The translations under genes and the position numbers were made by a program. This document shows positions 8,222-16,214 of a stretch of DNA of 53,942 nt, piece after piece. Position 1 is the first letter of the stretch; each line of letters begins with the position of its first letter. Under the pieces are notes generated by a model that saw only the letters and a list, made by a program, of their open reading frames with translations, made no database searches and was not told the origin of the DNA. The stretch comes from Phycisphaerales bacterium (GTDB taxonomy: Bacteria; Planctomycetota; Phycisphaerae; Tepidisphaerales; Tepidisphaeraceae), in contig JAQGHM010000359.1 of NCBI GenBank assembly GCA_028291615.1, positions 1 to 53,942 on the forward strand, in the 5' to 3' direction.

Positions 8222-9412
8222 TCAGGCGGGAACGGGGGTGGCGTCTTCTTCCTGGGGCAGGAACGGTTTGACGGGGACGCCCACGGCTAGTTCGACCTGC
8301 AGGTGATCTTCACGCGCGAGGTCGATCAGGCGACCGCTGAGGGTTTGGCCGTCATTTTCGAATTGGCGGACCATTGGGGTGTAGGGATTTTTTGGTGAAA
8401 CGGCGACCACGGCGGCCTGGGTGCCATCGGTCAACTGGATCTTCATCCCGGGCGGGAAGGGTGGGATGATCTTCGGAAGGGCGGCGAGAATTTCCGGGTC
8501 AAGCCAGGAGTCGTGGCGCGAGCGCATCAGGTGCAGCACTTCGAAGGTGTGGCGTCGCCGGCCGTCGTCGCGGAAGCTCAGGCGGTCATAGAGGTCGGCG
8601 GCGAAGAGGACGCGCCCGTAGACGTGGATGCGGTTGCCCTCGAAGAAGTTGGTGGACGGCGTGTCGGCTTCGTGGTGCGGGAAACCCGTGCCGTCGAAGC
8701 GCTGGTGGTGGAGGCGGACGGCGGCGGCGGCGGTGGGGTCGATTTCGGAGCGGATCATGTCGTAGCCGATCTGCGGGTGGGCTTCCCAAAGCTGGCGCTC
8801 GCCTTGGGACTCGGGCGGACGGAGCGAGGTCGCGCTCTGAAGGTGCGGCGGAAGCTCTGATTTTCCGAGGTCGTGCAGCATGCCGGCGACGCCGAGGTTC
8901 AGCAGCTCGCGGGCGTTGTCGTGGCGCATGCGCGGGCGCTGGCGGATGATGTGGGTTTCGAGGCCGATGCCGAGCATCAGGCTCAGGTGGGCGACGCTGG
9001 CCGCGTGCATGACGGCGCCACAGCCGAGGCGCAGGGAGAGCTCGTCGAGGTAGATCGGCTGCTTGCCCTGTTGCAGGATCGAGAGGACGAACTGGCGTGT
9101 CAGGGCGTAGTACGCGGCGTAGGAAGCCTGCGGCCGGGTGTGTTTCTGGATCGACTCGATGCTGCGCTTGATCTGGCCGTAGAGCGCCTTGCGCGCGGGG
9201 GACAATTGGGGGAGCAGGGCCCAGTCGAGATCGGCGAGCGGGGGATAATCGACGTAGAGGAACGTGACGCCGAGCTCGCGCATCTTGCGCAGGACGATGT
9301 CGTCGAGCGTGTAGCCCGCGGTGAGCAGATCCTGCTCGGGGTGGACGGGGTGCGGGATGCTCACCGCAAGGCGCATCCCCGCCCGGGCTTCGTCAATAGA
9401 TAAGGTCAGCAC
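8222..9412 (-). CDS. HD-GYP-like phosphodiesterase / HD domain protein
   Basis: This 396-residue cytoplasmic protein has an N-terminal region of about 65 residues (SIDEARAGMRLAVSI..., then LRELGV-type segment) typical of bacterial HD-GYP proteins. An HD-GYP domain follows: H136, the metal-binding HD pair in MLHDLGKS (H180, D181), H212 in AHPQIGYDM, and HHQRFDGTGFP (235-245). HD-GYP enzymes hydrolyse cyclic di-GMP. The GYP signature reads GFP here, a conservative change seen in some family members. I prefer the GTG at 9412, which has AAGGAG ten bases upstream, to an upstream in-frame ATG at 9484. It is divergent from the sigma factor gene. Confidence 0.85.
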   Translation of the reverse strand: MLTLSIDEARAGMRLAVSIPHPVHPEQDLLTAGYTLDDIVLRKMRELGVTFLYVDYPPLADLDWALLPQLSPARKALYGQIKRSIESIQKHTRPQASYAAYYALTRQFVLSILQQGKQPIYLDELSLRLGCGAVMHAASVAHLSLMLGIGLETHIIRQRPRMRHDNARELLNLGVAGMLHDLGKSELPPHLQSATSLRPPESQGERQLWEAHPQIGYDMIRSEIDPTAAAAVRLHHQRFDGTGFPHHEADTPSTNFFEGNRIHVYGRVLFAADLYDRLSFRDDGRRRHTFEVLHLMRSRHDSWLDPEILAALPKIIPPFPPGMKIQLTDGTQAAVVAVSPKNPYTPMVRQFENDGQTLSGRLIDLAREDHLQVELAVGVPVKPFLPQEEDATPVPA

Positions 9413-9593
9413 GGATACGCCTCTCCTTAATCTATGTCGGATATGCGGACTGGGAAATCCAATCTGGTGTCCGATAACGGGCAAAATGCCATGAAATTGA
9501 CGAAGATTATCGTCCGGCCTTCGGAAAACGCCGCCGGCACGGCGTCTATCTTCCGGACAGGCCGATTGGGAACGACGGAAAAGGCGAAACGGT

Positions 9594-10094
9594 TTGATCG
9601 ATCCGGCCCAACTCGCGAGCGGATTCGACGCGCACGCGGCGATGTTAATCCTGTTTGCGCGGCAGTGGCTGGACCGCGCGGCGGCGGAAGACGTGGTGCA
9701 GGATGTGTTCGTCAGCCTGATGGGTCAGCGACGGCCGCCGGACAACCTGAAAGCCTGGTTGTTCAAGGCAGTGCGCAACGCGGCGATCAGCCACGCACGC
9801 AGCGCGAGCCGGCGGGCGGGCCGGGAGACGCGGCAGGCCGAGCGGCGGCCGGACTGGTTCGAGGCGCGGCCGGAGGACCTGATCGACGCATCGGCGGCGC
9901 AGGCGGCGCTGGAGTCGCTGGCGGCCGAGCAGCGCGAGGTGATCGTGATGCGCATCTGGGCGCAGATGACGCTCGCGGAAATCGCCGAGGTGACGGGCGA
10001 GGCGATATCGACGTTGTTCAGCCGATATCGCGCGGGGCTTTGCGAGATCAAGCGAATTATGGAGTCGTCATGCGAAATGAAGAAGCAAATCTGA
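9594..10094 (+). CDS. ECF-type RNA polymerase sigma factor
   Basis: This 166-residue sigma-70 family protein has region 2 (ILFARQWLDRAAAEDVVQDVFVSLM, then NLKAWLFKAVRNAAISHARS) and region 4 (LESLAAEQREVIVMRIWAQMTLAEIAEVTGEAISTLFSRYRAG, a helix-turn-helix). The only in-frame start is a TTG at 9594. ECF factors redirect RNA polymerase to a small regulon and are usually held by an anti-sigma factor. The next gene overlaps this one by 25 bases and encodes a one-helix membrane protein, so that is the likely regulator. No typical ECF promoter could be identified upstream. Confidence 0.92.
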   Translation: MIDPAQLASGFDAHAAMLILFARQWLDRAAAEDVVQDVFVSLMGQRRPPDNLKAWLFKAVRNAAISHARSASRRAGRETRQAERRPDWFEARPEDLIDASAAQAALESLAAEQREVIVMRIWAQMTLAEIAEVTGEAISTLFSRYRAGLCEIKRIMESSCEMKKQI

Positions 10095-10564
10095 CGCCGG
10101 GTGATCGCGAGCTGGAGGCGGCGCTGGGCGGGTTGGCGCCCGCTGCGGTGATTGGGCTAACGATGGAGAAGGTGAGCATGCGGGCGCTGGTCGATCGTGA
10201 GCGGCGGCGCACGCGGGTGTGGCAGGCGGTGGCGGCACTGCTGGCGGTGGCGGCGGGGGCAGGGTTTTTGGCAAAGCCCGCACCGCGGGTGGTGGAGGTT
10301 GAGCGGGTTGTGCTGCGCGATCGGGAGCGGGCGGGCGAGCATCGCTGGGTGAATGACGAAGCGCCGGTGGTTTCGCCGAAACCCGCGGCCGGGGATTACG
10401 CCTATCTGCGGCTTCGGGATCAGGTGCTGGCTAACGGGGTGGAGTCGTTGCGTGCGTCACGCGGGGCAGCGGCGCCGCGGGAAGTCGAGTTGGGGACGGG
10501 ACGCAGAACGCGGGTGGAGATACCGACGCTGGTGGAATATTTGTTTTCGGGAGGCCGGTCATGA
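10070..10564 (+). CDS. Single-helix membrane protein, putative anti-sigma factor
   Basis: This 164-residue protein has a cytoplasmic N-terminus of about 45 residues, one membrane helix (VWQAVAALLAVAAGAGFLA) and a periplasmic tail of about 95 residues. Its ATG at 10070 lies inside the sigma gene and has GGAG just upstream, a strong sign of translational coupling. The topology and position suit an anti-sigma factor, but the zinc-binding HxxxCxxC motif of the ZAS class is absent, so the role is inferred from context. Its stop overlaps the next gene's ATG (ATGA at 10561-10564). Confidence 0.72.
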   Translation: MRNEEANLTPGDRELEAALGGLAPAAVIGLTMEKVSMRALVDRERRRTRVWQAVAALLAVAAGAGFLAKPAPRVVEVERVVLRDRERAGEHRWVNDEAPVVSPKPAAGDYAYLRLRDQVLANGVESLRASRGAAAPREVELGTGRRTRVEIPTLVEYLFSGGRS

Positions 10565-12009
10565 CGCGCGCCAGCTTGAAAACAGTCTGCATGTTAGTCG
10601 TAGTCGTAGCGATGCTAGCGTCGTTTGTGAACGCAGCGGAGCCGAAGACGGGGGCGGTTGAGGAGATCCGGCTGACGGTTCATCCGGCCTCGCCGCCTGC
10701 GCCGGCGATGCGGTATCACTTCATGACCGACCTGGTGGAGCAAGTGCCAGGCAACGCCGCGCTGCTTTACCTGGCGGCGGCGCAGCGGATGGCCGCGACG
10801 CGGGGGGAGCCTGAGAATAAGCCGCCGGGGACGGATGACGAGAAGATCGATCAGTGGCTGAACGTGTCGGCGCGCGAACTTCCGCGCGAAGAAGTGCGGG
10901 CGCTGTTGCATCGCTATTCGGGAGCGCTGATGCAGTTTCGCCTGGCGGCGCGGCGGGATCATTGCGACTTTGATCCGCCTTATCGCACCGAGGGGTTTCG
11001 CACGCTGTTGCCGTTTTTGAACGATGCGCGGGCGCTGGCGCGGCTGGCGGCGCTGAGCGCGCGGTTGAAGATGACCGACGGCGATATGGACGGCGCCGTC
11101 GCGGAATTGGCGCTGCCGTTTGTCCAGGCGCATCACCTGAACGATCGTGCGGTGCTGGTGCAGTTAATAGTGGCGTCTTCGGTGAGCGACTTGGCGCTCA
11201 GTCAGGTGCAGGAACTGATCGCGCAGGAGCACGCGCCCAACCTTTATTGGGCGCTCGGGGATCTGCCCGCGCCGCTGCTGGATCTTCGCTCGGCGATGAA
11301 GATGGAGCGGGCGTGCGCTTACTTTTCGATCCCGCAGCTCAAGGAGGCGCGCGCCGGCCGGTTGACTGCGGATCAGTGGTCGCAGGCGCTTCGCGCCATG
11401 AGCGAGATTCGCGGCGACCTTCATTCCTACGGCCCGCCCGTCCCGCCGGAGCAGGTGATGCTCGCGATGATCTCGGTGAAGGAATATCCGCTGGCAAAAC
11501 AGTACCTGCGGGAGCTGAAAGTTTCGGCGAAGGACGTTGAGGCTATGAGCGTGGCGCAGGCGATCGGCGTTTACCAAGTAGGGCAGTTCGAGCAGTGGAC
11601 CCAGGAGCTCGATAAGGGATTGACGCTTCCGTACTGGCAGGGGATCGACGTCATCAGCGCGGCCGAAGCGGGGATGCGGCGGGCGATCGAGGGGAATCCG
11701 TGGAGTCTGATCGGTGTGTTTGCGACCGGCAGCACGCGGCAGGCGTATACGAAGCTTGCGGCGGTGGATCGCCGGGTGGCGCTGTTGCGGACGGTAGAAG
11801 CAATTCGCGCGTATGCCGCCGCCCATGATGGCCAGGCTCCCGCGCGACTGGATGAGATCACGGAGACGCCCGCACCGCTCGATCCGCTGACGGGGCGGCC
11901 GTTCGTTTACCACGTACAGGGGGATGAGGTGACGATCGAGGGCTCGGCGGCTGACCCTGCCGATTCCGCAAAGGTGGCCGTGCGCGTCGTGATGAAGATC
12001 GTTCGATAA
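10561..12009 (+). CDS. Exported protein of unknown function
   Basis: This 482-residue protein has a clear signal peptide (MTRASLKTVCMLVVVVAMLASFVNAAE). The body is mostly alpha-helical and Ala/Leu-rich, with no domain I can name; it may contain helical repeats. The C-terminal part (ALLRTVEAIRAYAAAHDGQAPARLDEI ... LDPLTGRPFVY) resembles the tail of type II pseudopilin-like planctomycete proteins. It starts inside the stop of the previous gene (ATGA overlap), so it is co-translated with the sigma and membrane-protein genes. A substrate or partner for that sigma system is possible but unproven. Confidence 0.75.
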   Translation: MTRASLKTVCMLVVVVAMLASFVNAAEPKTGAVEEIRLTVHPASPPAPAMRYHFMTDLVEQVPGNAALLYLAAAQRMAATRGEPENKPPGTDDEKIDQWLNVSARELPREEVRALLHRYSGALMQFRLAARRDHCDFDPPYRTEGFRTLLPFLNDARALARLAALSARLKMTDGDMDGAVAELALPFVQAHHLNDRAVLVQLIVASSVSDLALSQVQELIAQEHAPNLYWALGDLPAPLLDLRSAMKMERACAYFSIPQLKEARAGRLTADQWSQALRAMSEIRGDLHSYGPPVPPEQVMLAMISVKEYPLAKQYLRELKVSAKDVEAMSVAQAIGVYQVGQFEQWTQELDKGLTLPYWQGIDVISAAEAGMRRAIEGNPWSLIGVFATGSTRQAYTKLAAVDRRVALLRTVEAIRAYAAAHDGQAPARLDEITETPAPLDPLTGRPFVYHVQGDEVTIEGSAADPADSAKVAVRVVMKIVR

Positions 12010-12044
12010 TTTCGTTCCCCGTTCGAATCTGCCAAGGAGAGACA

Positions 12045-13403
12045 ATGCAACGAATACTTGTGACGTGCGCGGCGATATTGCTTACGACGCTGGCGATAAC
12101 AGCGACCGCCCGCGCGGCGGAGAAGTATGATCCCGCGGCCCTGGCGAAAACGATCGAACCGTACCTCGACGATGCGACGCTGTTCGTTGGGCATGTGGAT
12201 ATGACGCGCGTAGACCTGATGCCCGCCGTCACGCGGGTGAAAGAATTGTTCCCGCGCATGGGAACACCCGCCGAGCAGGCGGCCGCGATGGCGGACGTCG
12301 ATCAGGGCGTGGCCATGGCGCAGAAGTGGATCGCCGATTTTACCAAGGCGGGTGGCCGGGATTGTTTCGTGGTCCTGAGCATGAGCGGGTTCCCGGATTT
12401 TCCGCTATTCGTAGTGGTGCCGCTGGAGAAAGGGGCGGACGCGCAGGCGATCGTTAAACTACTAGGCCCGCCTGACAAGGGCGATCCAACGGCGCAGGCA
12501 CAGGTGCGGGATAATGTGATTCTATGGGGTCGCAAGGCGACCCTGGATCGACTGGCGATGCTGAAGGCGCCAACGCGCCCGGAACTGGCCAAAGCATTCG
12601 AGGCTGCGGGCGACTCCGCCGCGCAGGGCTTGTACGTCCCGTCGGCCGATACGCGCAAGGTGCTCGCGGAGATGCTGCCGAGTGCGCCGCAGGGACCATT
12701 TGCCGGAACCGGCGGATCGGTCGCGAAGGAGATCCTCTGGACGGCGCAGGGGATGGACCTGAGCCCGAAGCTGGCGTTCAACGTCGTCATGCAAACGCCC
12801 AATGCGGCGTCGGCGGCGTCGTTGTCAGACACGATCAACAAGGGAATTGCCCTGGGAAAACAGCTACTCGCGCGAGAAGTGCAAAAATTTCCTGAAGCGG
12901 GTCGAATGGTCGGTGACCTCGATGCGATGGCCAAGGCCTTTACTCCCGCTGTGGCGGGGGATCGACTGACGTTGCACCTCGACATGGATCAGTCGCTGAA
13001 GTTGACGGCGATCATCCTCCCAGCGATGGCCAAGGCCCGGGAGCAGGCGACGCGGATGCGATCGTTGAGCAACCTTCGGCAGGTATTGCTGGCGTGCATT
13101 GTCTACGCCAACGACCACAAGAACGAGTTCCCCGCCGATTTGAAGGCGCTGTTGAAGACGGCTGACCTGCCGGCGGAGGCGCTGCGCAACCCGCGTGCGC
13201 CGGAGAAGGAGACGGGTTACGTCTACGTGCGGCCAACCAAAGGCGCATCTGCGCCGGCGGAGCAGGTGGTGGCGTACGAGGCGTGGGATCAACCGCCGTC
13301 CACCATTGCCGTGGGTTTCGCCGACGGGCACGCGGAGATTATGGAATACGCGCGCTTTGAGAAAGCGCTGACAGAGTCAAAGACGCGTAACGAGGCGAAG
13401 TAG
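12045..13403 (+). CDS. Exported protein with prepilin-like C-terminal 'FADGH' tail
   Basis: This 452-residue protein has a cleavable signal peptide ending at ARAAE. The central region has no family I recognise. Near residues 325-430 it carries features of planctomycete DUF1559/H-X9-DG prepilin-type proteins: AREQATRMRSLSNLRQVLLACIVYANDHKNEFP and later VGFADGHAEIMEY. It lacks the type IV pilin N-terminal methylation motif, so only the tail is shared. AAGGAGAGACA stands just before the ATG. It is the last gene of the sigma cluster, 35 bases after the previous stop, and is followed by a strong terminator. Confidence 0.78.
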   Translation: MQRILVTCAAILLTTLAITATARAAEKYDPAALAKTIEPYLDDATLFVGHVDMTRVDLMPAVTRVKELFPRMGTPAEQAAAMADVDQGVAMAQKWIADFTKAGGRDCFVVLSMSGFPDFPLFVVVPLEKGADAQAIVKLLGPPDKGDPTAQAQVRDNVILWGRKATLDRLAMLKAPTRPELAKAFEAAGDSAAQGLYVPSADTRKVLAEMLPSAPQGPFAGTGGSVAKEILWTAQGMDLSPKLAFNVVMQTPNAASAASLSDTINKGIALGKQLLAREVQKFPEAGRMVGDLDAMAKAFTPAVAGDRLTLHLDMDQSLKLTAIILPAMAKAREQATRMRSLSNLRQVLLACIVYANDHKNEFPADLKALLKTADLPAEALRNPRAPEKETGYVYVRPTKGASAPAEQVVAYEAWDQPPSTIAVGFADGHAEIMEYARFEKALTESKTRNEAK

Positions 13404-13437
13404 CGGGCGTTTTGCCGCAGTTAATCTTCACGTACGG

Positions 13438-13476
13438 GGCACGGGCAAGCGCCGGCGCGCTTGCCCGTGCCGTTTT
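13438..13476 (+). terminator. Rho-independent terminator of the sigma-factor cluster
   Basis: A perfect 15-base-pair stem (13438-13452 with 13457-13471), tetraloop CGGC, is followed by GTTTTG. It lies 35 bases after the stop of the last cluster gene. Confidence 0.88.
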
Positions 13477-13525
13477 GCGCCATAACTTGACCACGTTTTC
13501 CGCAACACAAACGGGGCCCGTTCGG

Positions 13526-13531
13526 TATAAT
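13526..13531 (+). promoter_or_regulatory. Putative -10 box TATAAT of the Tat oxidoreductase gene
   Basis: A perfect TATAAT stands 47 bases before the ATG at 13579. No TTGACA-like box lies 16-18 bases upstream; a TTGACC at 13487 is too far. It predicts a 5' leader of about 40 bases. Confidence 0.4.
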
Positions 13532-13578
13532 TTGCCGACGCTCATTTCCCTTTAACTCCAACGAAAGGTGCACCCGCC

Positions 13579-15039
13579 ATGTCTCGAATCACCCGCAGGC
13601 GTTTTCTCTCCGGATCGGCCGCCGTCGGCGCTGCCGCGTTCCTCTCCAACACCAACCTCCGCGCCCTTGGCGCGAACGAAGACGTTCGAATTGCCATCGT
13701 CGGCACCGGCGGGCGCGGCAGCGATCACATCAAGGCGTTCAGCAAGGTCGCCGGATGCCGCATCGTCGGCGTGTGCGATGCCGATGAAGATCACCTCGGC
13801 AAGGCGGTGCAGAACGCCGAGAAGGCGCAGAACGGCCAGAAGGTCAAAGGCTTCTCCGACTATCGAAAGCTGCTTGACGATAAGGAAATCGACGCGATCG
13901 CCACCGCGACGCCGAACCACTGGCACTCGCTGGTGACCGTGTGGGGCTGCCAGGCCGGCAAGGACGTTTACGTCGAAAAGCCGATCAGTCACGAGATCTG
14001 GGAAGGGCGCAAGTGCGTTGAGGCGATGACGAAGTACAACCGCGTCGTCCAGCACGGCACGCAGCGCCGCAGCGACCAGCTCTGGTACCAGGCGTACGAC
14101 TACATTCGCCAGGGCAATCTCGGCGCCGTGCAGTGGGTCAAGGGGTTCTGTTACAAGTCGCGGCCCAGCATCGGCAAGACTACGACGCCCACGCCGATCC
14201 CTGCGAGCGTCAACTACGACCACTGGTGCGGGCCCGCGCCGATGGAACCGCTGATGCGCAAAAAGCTGCACTACGACTGGCACTGGGTTTGGCCGACCGG
14301 CAACGGCGACATCGGCAACCAGGGCGTCCACGAGATGGACCTCTGTCGCTGGTTCGTCGGCAACACCACACTCCCCGACAGCGTGATGAGCATCGGCGGG
14401 CGCTTCGGTTACGACGACGACGCCACCACGCCCAACACGATGATCACCTATTACGATTACAAGCCCGTCCCCTTCATCTTCGAAGTCCGCGGTCTGCCGC
14501 GCAAGGCTGGCACCGATGCCATGGATGCCTTCGGCAAATTGATCCGCATAGGCATCTGGGTGCAGTGCGAAAACGGATACTTCGCCGCCGGCGAAGGCGG
14601 TGGTTTCTGCTACGACAAAGACGGCAAGCAAATTAAGCAGTTCAAGCAGCAGCTCGGCGCCTCCGGGCATCAGGAGACGTTCATCAAGGCCGTCAAGAGC
14701 CGCAATCCGAAAGACAACCCCTGCAACGCCGAGGTCGCCCACCTCTCGGCCGCCTGCTGCCACTTGGGCAATATCTCCTATCGCTGCGGCAAAGAGGCGC
14801 TCGCCGGCGATGTCAGCGACGCCGTCAAGGCCAACCCGCAGGCGTCCGAATCCTTCGAGCGCATGAAGGAACACCTGGTCAGCAACAACGTGGATATCAA
14901 GAAGACGCCGATCATCCTCGGCCCGTCACTGACGATCGACACAAAGGCCGAACGCTTCACCGGCGAGTTCGGCGACGCCGCCAACAAATACCTCAAGCGC
15001 GAATATCGCACGCCGTATGAGATCCCCGAGCAGGTGTGA
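13579..15039 (+). CDS. Tat-exported Gfo/Idh/MocA family oxidoreductase
   Basis: This 486-residue protein begins with a twin-arginine leader (SRITRRRFLSGSAAVGAAAF). A Rossmann NAD(P)-binding domain follows (IAIVGTGGRGSDHIKAF), then the family motif YVEKPISHE, whose Lys belongs to the catalytic set, and the C-terminal alpha/beta dimerisation domain. This planctomycete subfamily is exported folded and acts on sugars or their derivatives in the periplasm; the substrate is unknown. AAAGGTG precedes the ATG and a terminator follows. It differs from the two cytoplasmic Gfo/Idh/MocA genes in the window by its leader and longer C-terminus. Confidence 0.93.
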   Translation: MSRITRRRFLSGSAAVGAAAFLSNTNLRALGANEDVRIAIVGTGGRGSDHIKAFSKVAGCRIVGVCDADEDHLGKAVQNAEKAQNGQKVKGFSDYRKLLDDKEIDAIATATPNHWHSLVTVWGCQAGKDVYVEKPISHEIWEGRKCVEAMTKYNRVVQHGTQRRSDQLWYQAYDYIRQGNLGAVQWVKGFCYKSRPSIGKTTTPTPIPASVNYDHWCGPAPMEPLMRKKLHYDWHWVWPTGNGDIGNQGVHEMDLCRWFVGNTTLPDSVMSIGGRFGYDDDATTPNTMITYYDYKPVPFIFEVRGLPRKAGTDAMDAFGKLIRIGIWVQCENGYFAAGEGGGFCYDKDGKQIKQFKQQLGASGHQETFIKAVKSRNPKDNPCNAEVAHLSAACCHLGNISYRCGKEALAGDVSDAVKANPQASESFERMKEHLVSNNVDIKKTPIILGPSLTIDTKAERFTGEFGDAANKYLKREYRTPYEIPEQV

Positions 15040-15044
15040 GCGGG

Positions 15045-15060
15045 AGTAGCGAGTAGCGAC
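15045..15060 (+). repeat. Element B repeat copy
   Basis: AGTAGCGAGTAGCGAC lies directly after the oxidoreductase stop. It is related to the copies at 8144-8161 and 25913-25940. Confidence 0.4.
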
Positions 15061-15081
15061 TAGGTAGAATCGAGTATGATC

Positions 15082-15116
15082 CGCGGCCGGCGCATTAACT
15101 TGCCGGCCGCGTTTTC
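15082..15116 (+). terminator. Rho-independent terminator
   Basis: A ten-base perfect stem (15082-15091 with 15102-15111) around a 10-base loop is followed by TTTT. It separates the oxidoreductase from the RES toxin gene. Confidence 0.8.
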
Positions 15117-15164
15117 GTGTGGTGTACCGGGCCCGCGCGTACGCTTCGACCGCCCGAGTTGACG

Positions 15165-15749
15165 ATGGCGTTGAAACTGCATCCCGATTACGACGCCTTG
15201 CTCGGTGCGATGAAAATCGCGGCTGCACGCGTCTGCCCGTGGTCCGGCGTCATCTATCGGTCGGCTCCCCCGAAGTGGTCGGCAGGCCGGGATATGCTGA
15301 CCGGAGTCGGCAGCATGAAGTCCGGCGCTCGGTTTAATGCACCCGGCAGTTTTCCGGCGATCTACGGTAGTACCACGCCTGAACTCGCAATGATCGAGTC
15401 ACTTGCGTATCAGAGACGCGCCGGTCTTCCCGTGCAACGCGCGCTGCCGCTGGTCTTCAAAGCAATCAATGTGGAGGTGGAGCGACTGTTGAATCTGATG
15501 GACGCCACCGTCCTTTCAGATCTAGGTTTGACGGCGGACCAACCTCGGACGGAGCAGTGGTGGCTGGCCCGCGCACGGTGCGAGGAATCACTATCGCAAG
15601 CCATTGGCCGTGCCGCTCACGCCTGTCGCGTGGAGGCAATCCTGGTTGCTTCTGCCCACACCACCGACCACGGTTTCAATGTTATTGCATTACCGGACCA
15701 CATCCATCCGCCGAGCCGACTCAAAGTGTTGCGCCGACCGGCAAAGTAG
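15165..15749 (+). CDS. RES domain toxin (NAD+-degrading type)
   Basis: This 194-residue RES-domain protein has conserved positions R32 (VIYRSAP), the GARFN segment with R56, Y67-G-S69 and E78 in PELAMIES, matching the Arg, Tyr, Glu and Ser pattern that names the family. Characterised RES toxins of Xre-RES systems consume NAD+ to stop growth. The ATG at 15165 starts the domain-like sequence; the upstream frame is unlikely to be translated. The Xre-type antitoxin lies downstream, 98 bases away with its own regulatory region, the reverse of the usual antitoxin-first order. Confidence 0.87.
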   Translation: MALKLHPDYDALLGAMKIAAARVCPWSGVIYRSAPPKWSAGRDMLTGVGSMKSGARFNAPGSFPAIYGSTTPELAMIESLAYQRRAGLPVQRALPLVFKAINVEVERLLNLMDATVLSDLGLTADQPRTEQWWLARARCEESLSQAIGRAAHACRVEAILVASAHTTDHGFNVIALPDHIHPPSRLKVLRRPAK

Positions 15750-15793
15750 CCGCCTCACCTAGCCGATGGAATATATGCACGCAAAAATGCATG

Positions 15794-15847
15794 TCATTTT
15801 GCTTGACTTATCGCGCGATAATAGGATGATTTGTAGAGGTGATCGTC
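15794..15847 (+). promoter_or_regulatory. Regulatory region of the Xre antitoxin with a perfect 14-base palindrome
   Basis: TTATCGCGCGATAA (15808-15821) is a perfect palindrome that overlaps a -10-like GATAAT (15817-15822). A ribosome site GAGGTGAT precedes the ATG at 15848. A protein bound to the palindrome would block the promoter, the usual logic of antitoxin autoregulation. A second small inverted repeat, ATGCA/TGCAT, lies at 15775-15792. Confidence 0.6.
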
Positions 15848-16204
15848 ATGGCAACTGTGGCAAGTAAGCGTAAACCCGTGCCCGTCAATGAAGTGCGTGC
15901 GGTTCGTCAACGTTACGGCATATCGCAAGCCCTCTTAGCCCGTCTGCTCGACGTATCCCTTCGCACCGTCTCGGCTGCCGAATCGGAGGCCGTCATCCCA
16001 CCCCAACTGCGGCGGAACCTGACCCAGGTGAGTCGGCTTTGCAAAGCACTGGCCGAGGCCATGCAGGCGGCATTTGTCGGCCAGTGGTTGGATCAGCCGA
16101 ACGACATGCTCGCGGGCCTGAAGCCCATAGAAGCGATCGAGCGCGGCCAAATCGACTTGGTGTGGCAGGTGGTCGAAGGATTGCGCTCCGGCTCACCGCT
16201 TTAA
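15848..16204 (+). CDS. Xre/MbcA/ParS-type antitoxin
   Basis: This 118-residue protein has an N-terminal helix-turn-helix (EVRAVRQRYGISQALLARLLDVSLRTVSAAES) and a C-terminal DUF2384-type toxin-binding region ending WLDQPNDMLAGLKPIEAIERGQ..LVWQVVEGLRSGSPL, typical of antitoxins paired with RES toxins. It would neutralise the RES protein encoded upstream and repress its own promoter at the palindrome. I chose the ATG at 15848 over a GTG at 15839 because GAGGTGAT is correctly spaced before it. Confidence 0.87.
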   Translation: MATVASKRKPVPVNEVRAVRQRYGISQALLARLLDVSLRTVSAAESEAVIPPQLRRNLTQVSRLCKALAEAMQAAFVGQWLDQPNDMLAGLKPIEAIERGQIDLVWQVVEGLRSGSPL

Positions 16205-16214
16205 CGAACGCAAT

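Noticed and set aside
13487..13531. TTGACC and TATAAT as one promoter
   Set aside because: The boxes are 33 bases apart, far beyond the 16-18 needed. Only the -10 box is kept as tentative.
13552..14874. Minus-strand ORF of 440 residues inside the Tat oxidoreductase gene
   Set aside because: It is exactly antisense to a gene with a clear family match, and its composition is typical of antisense frames in GC-rich DNA. No start signals are seen.
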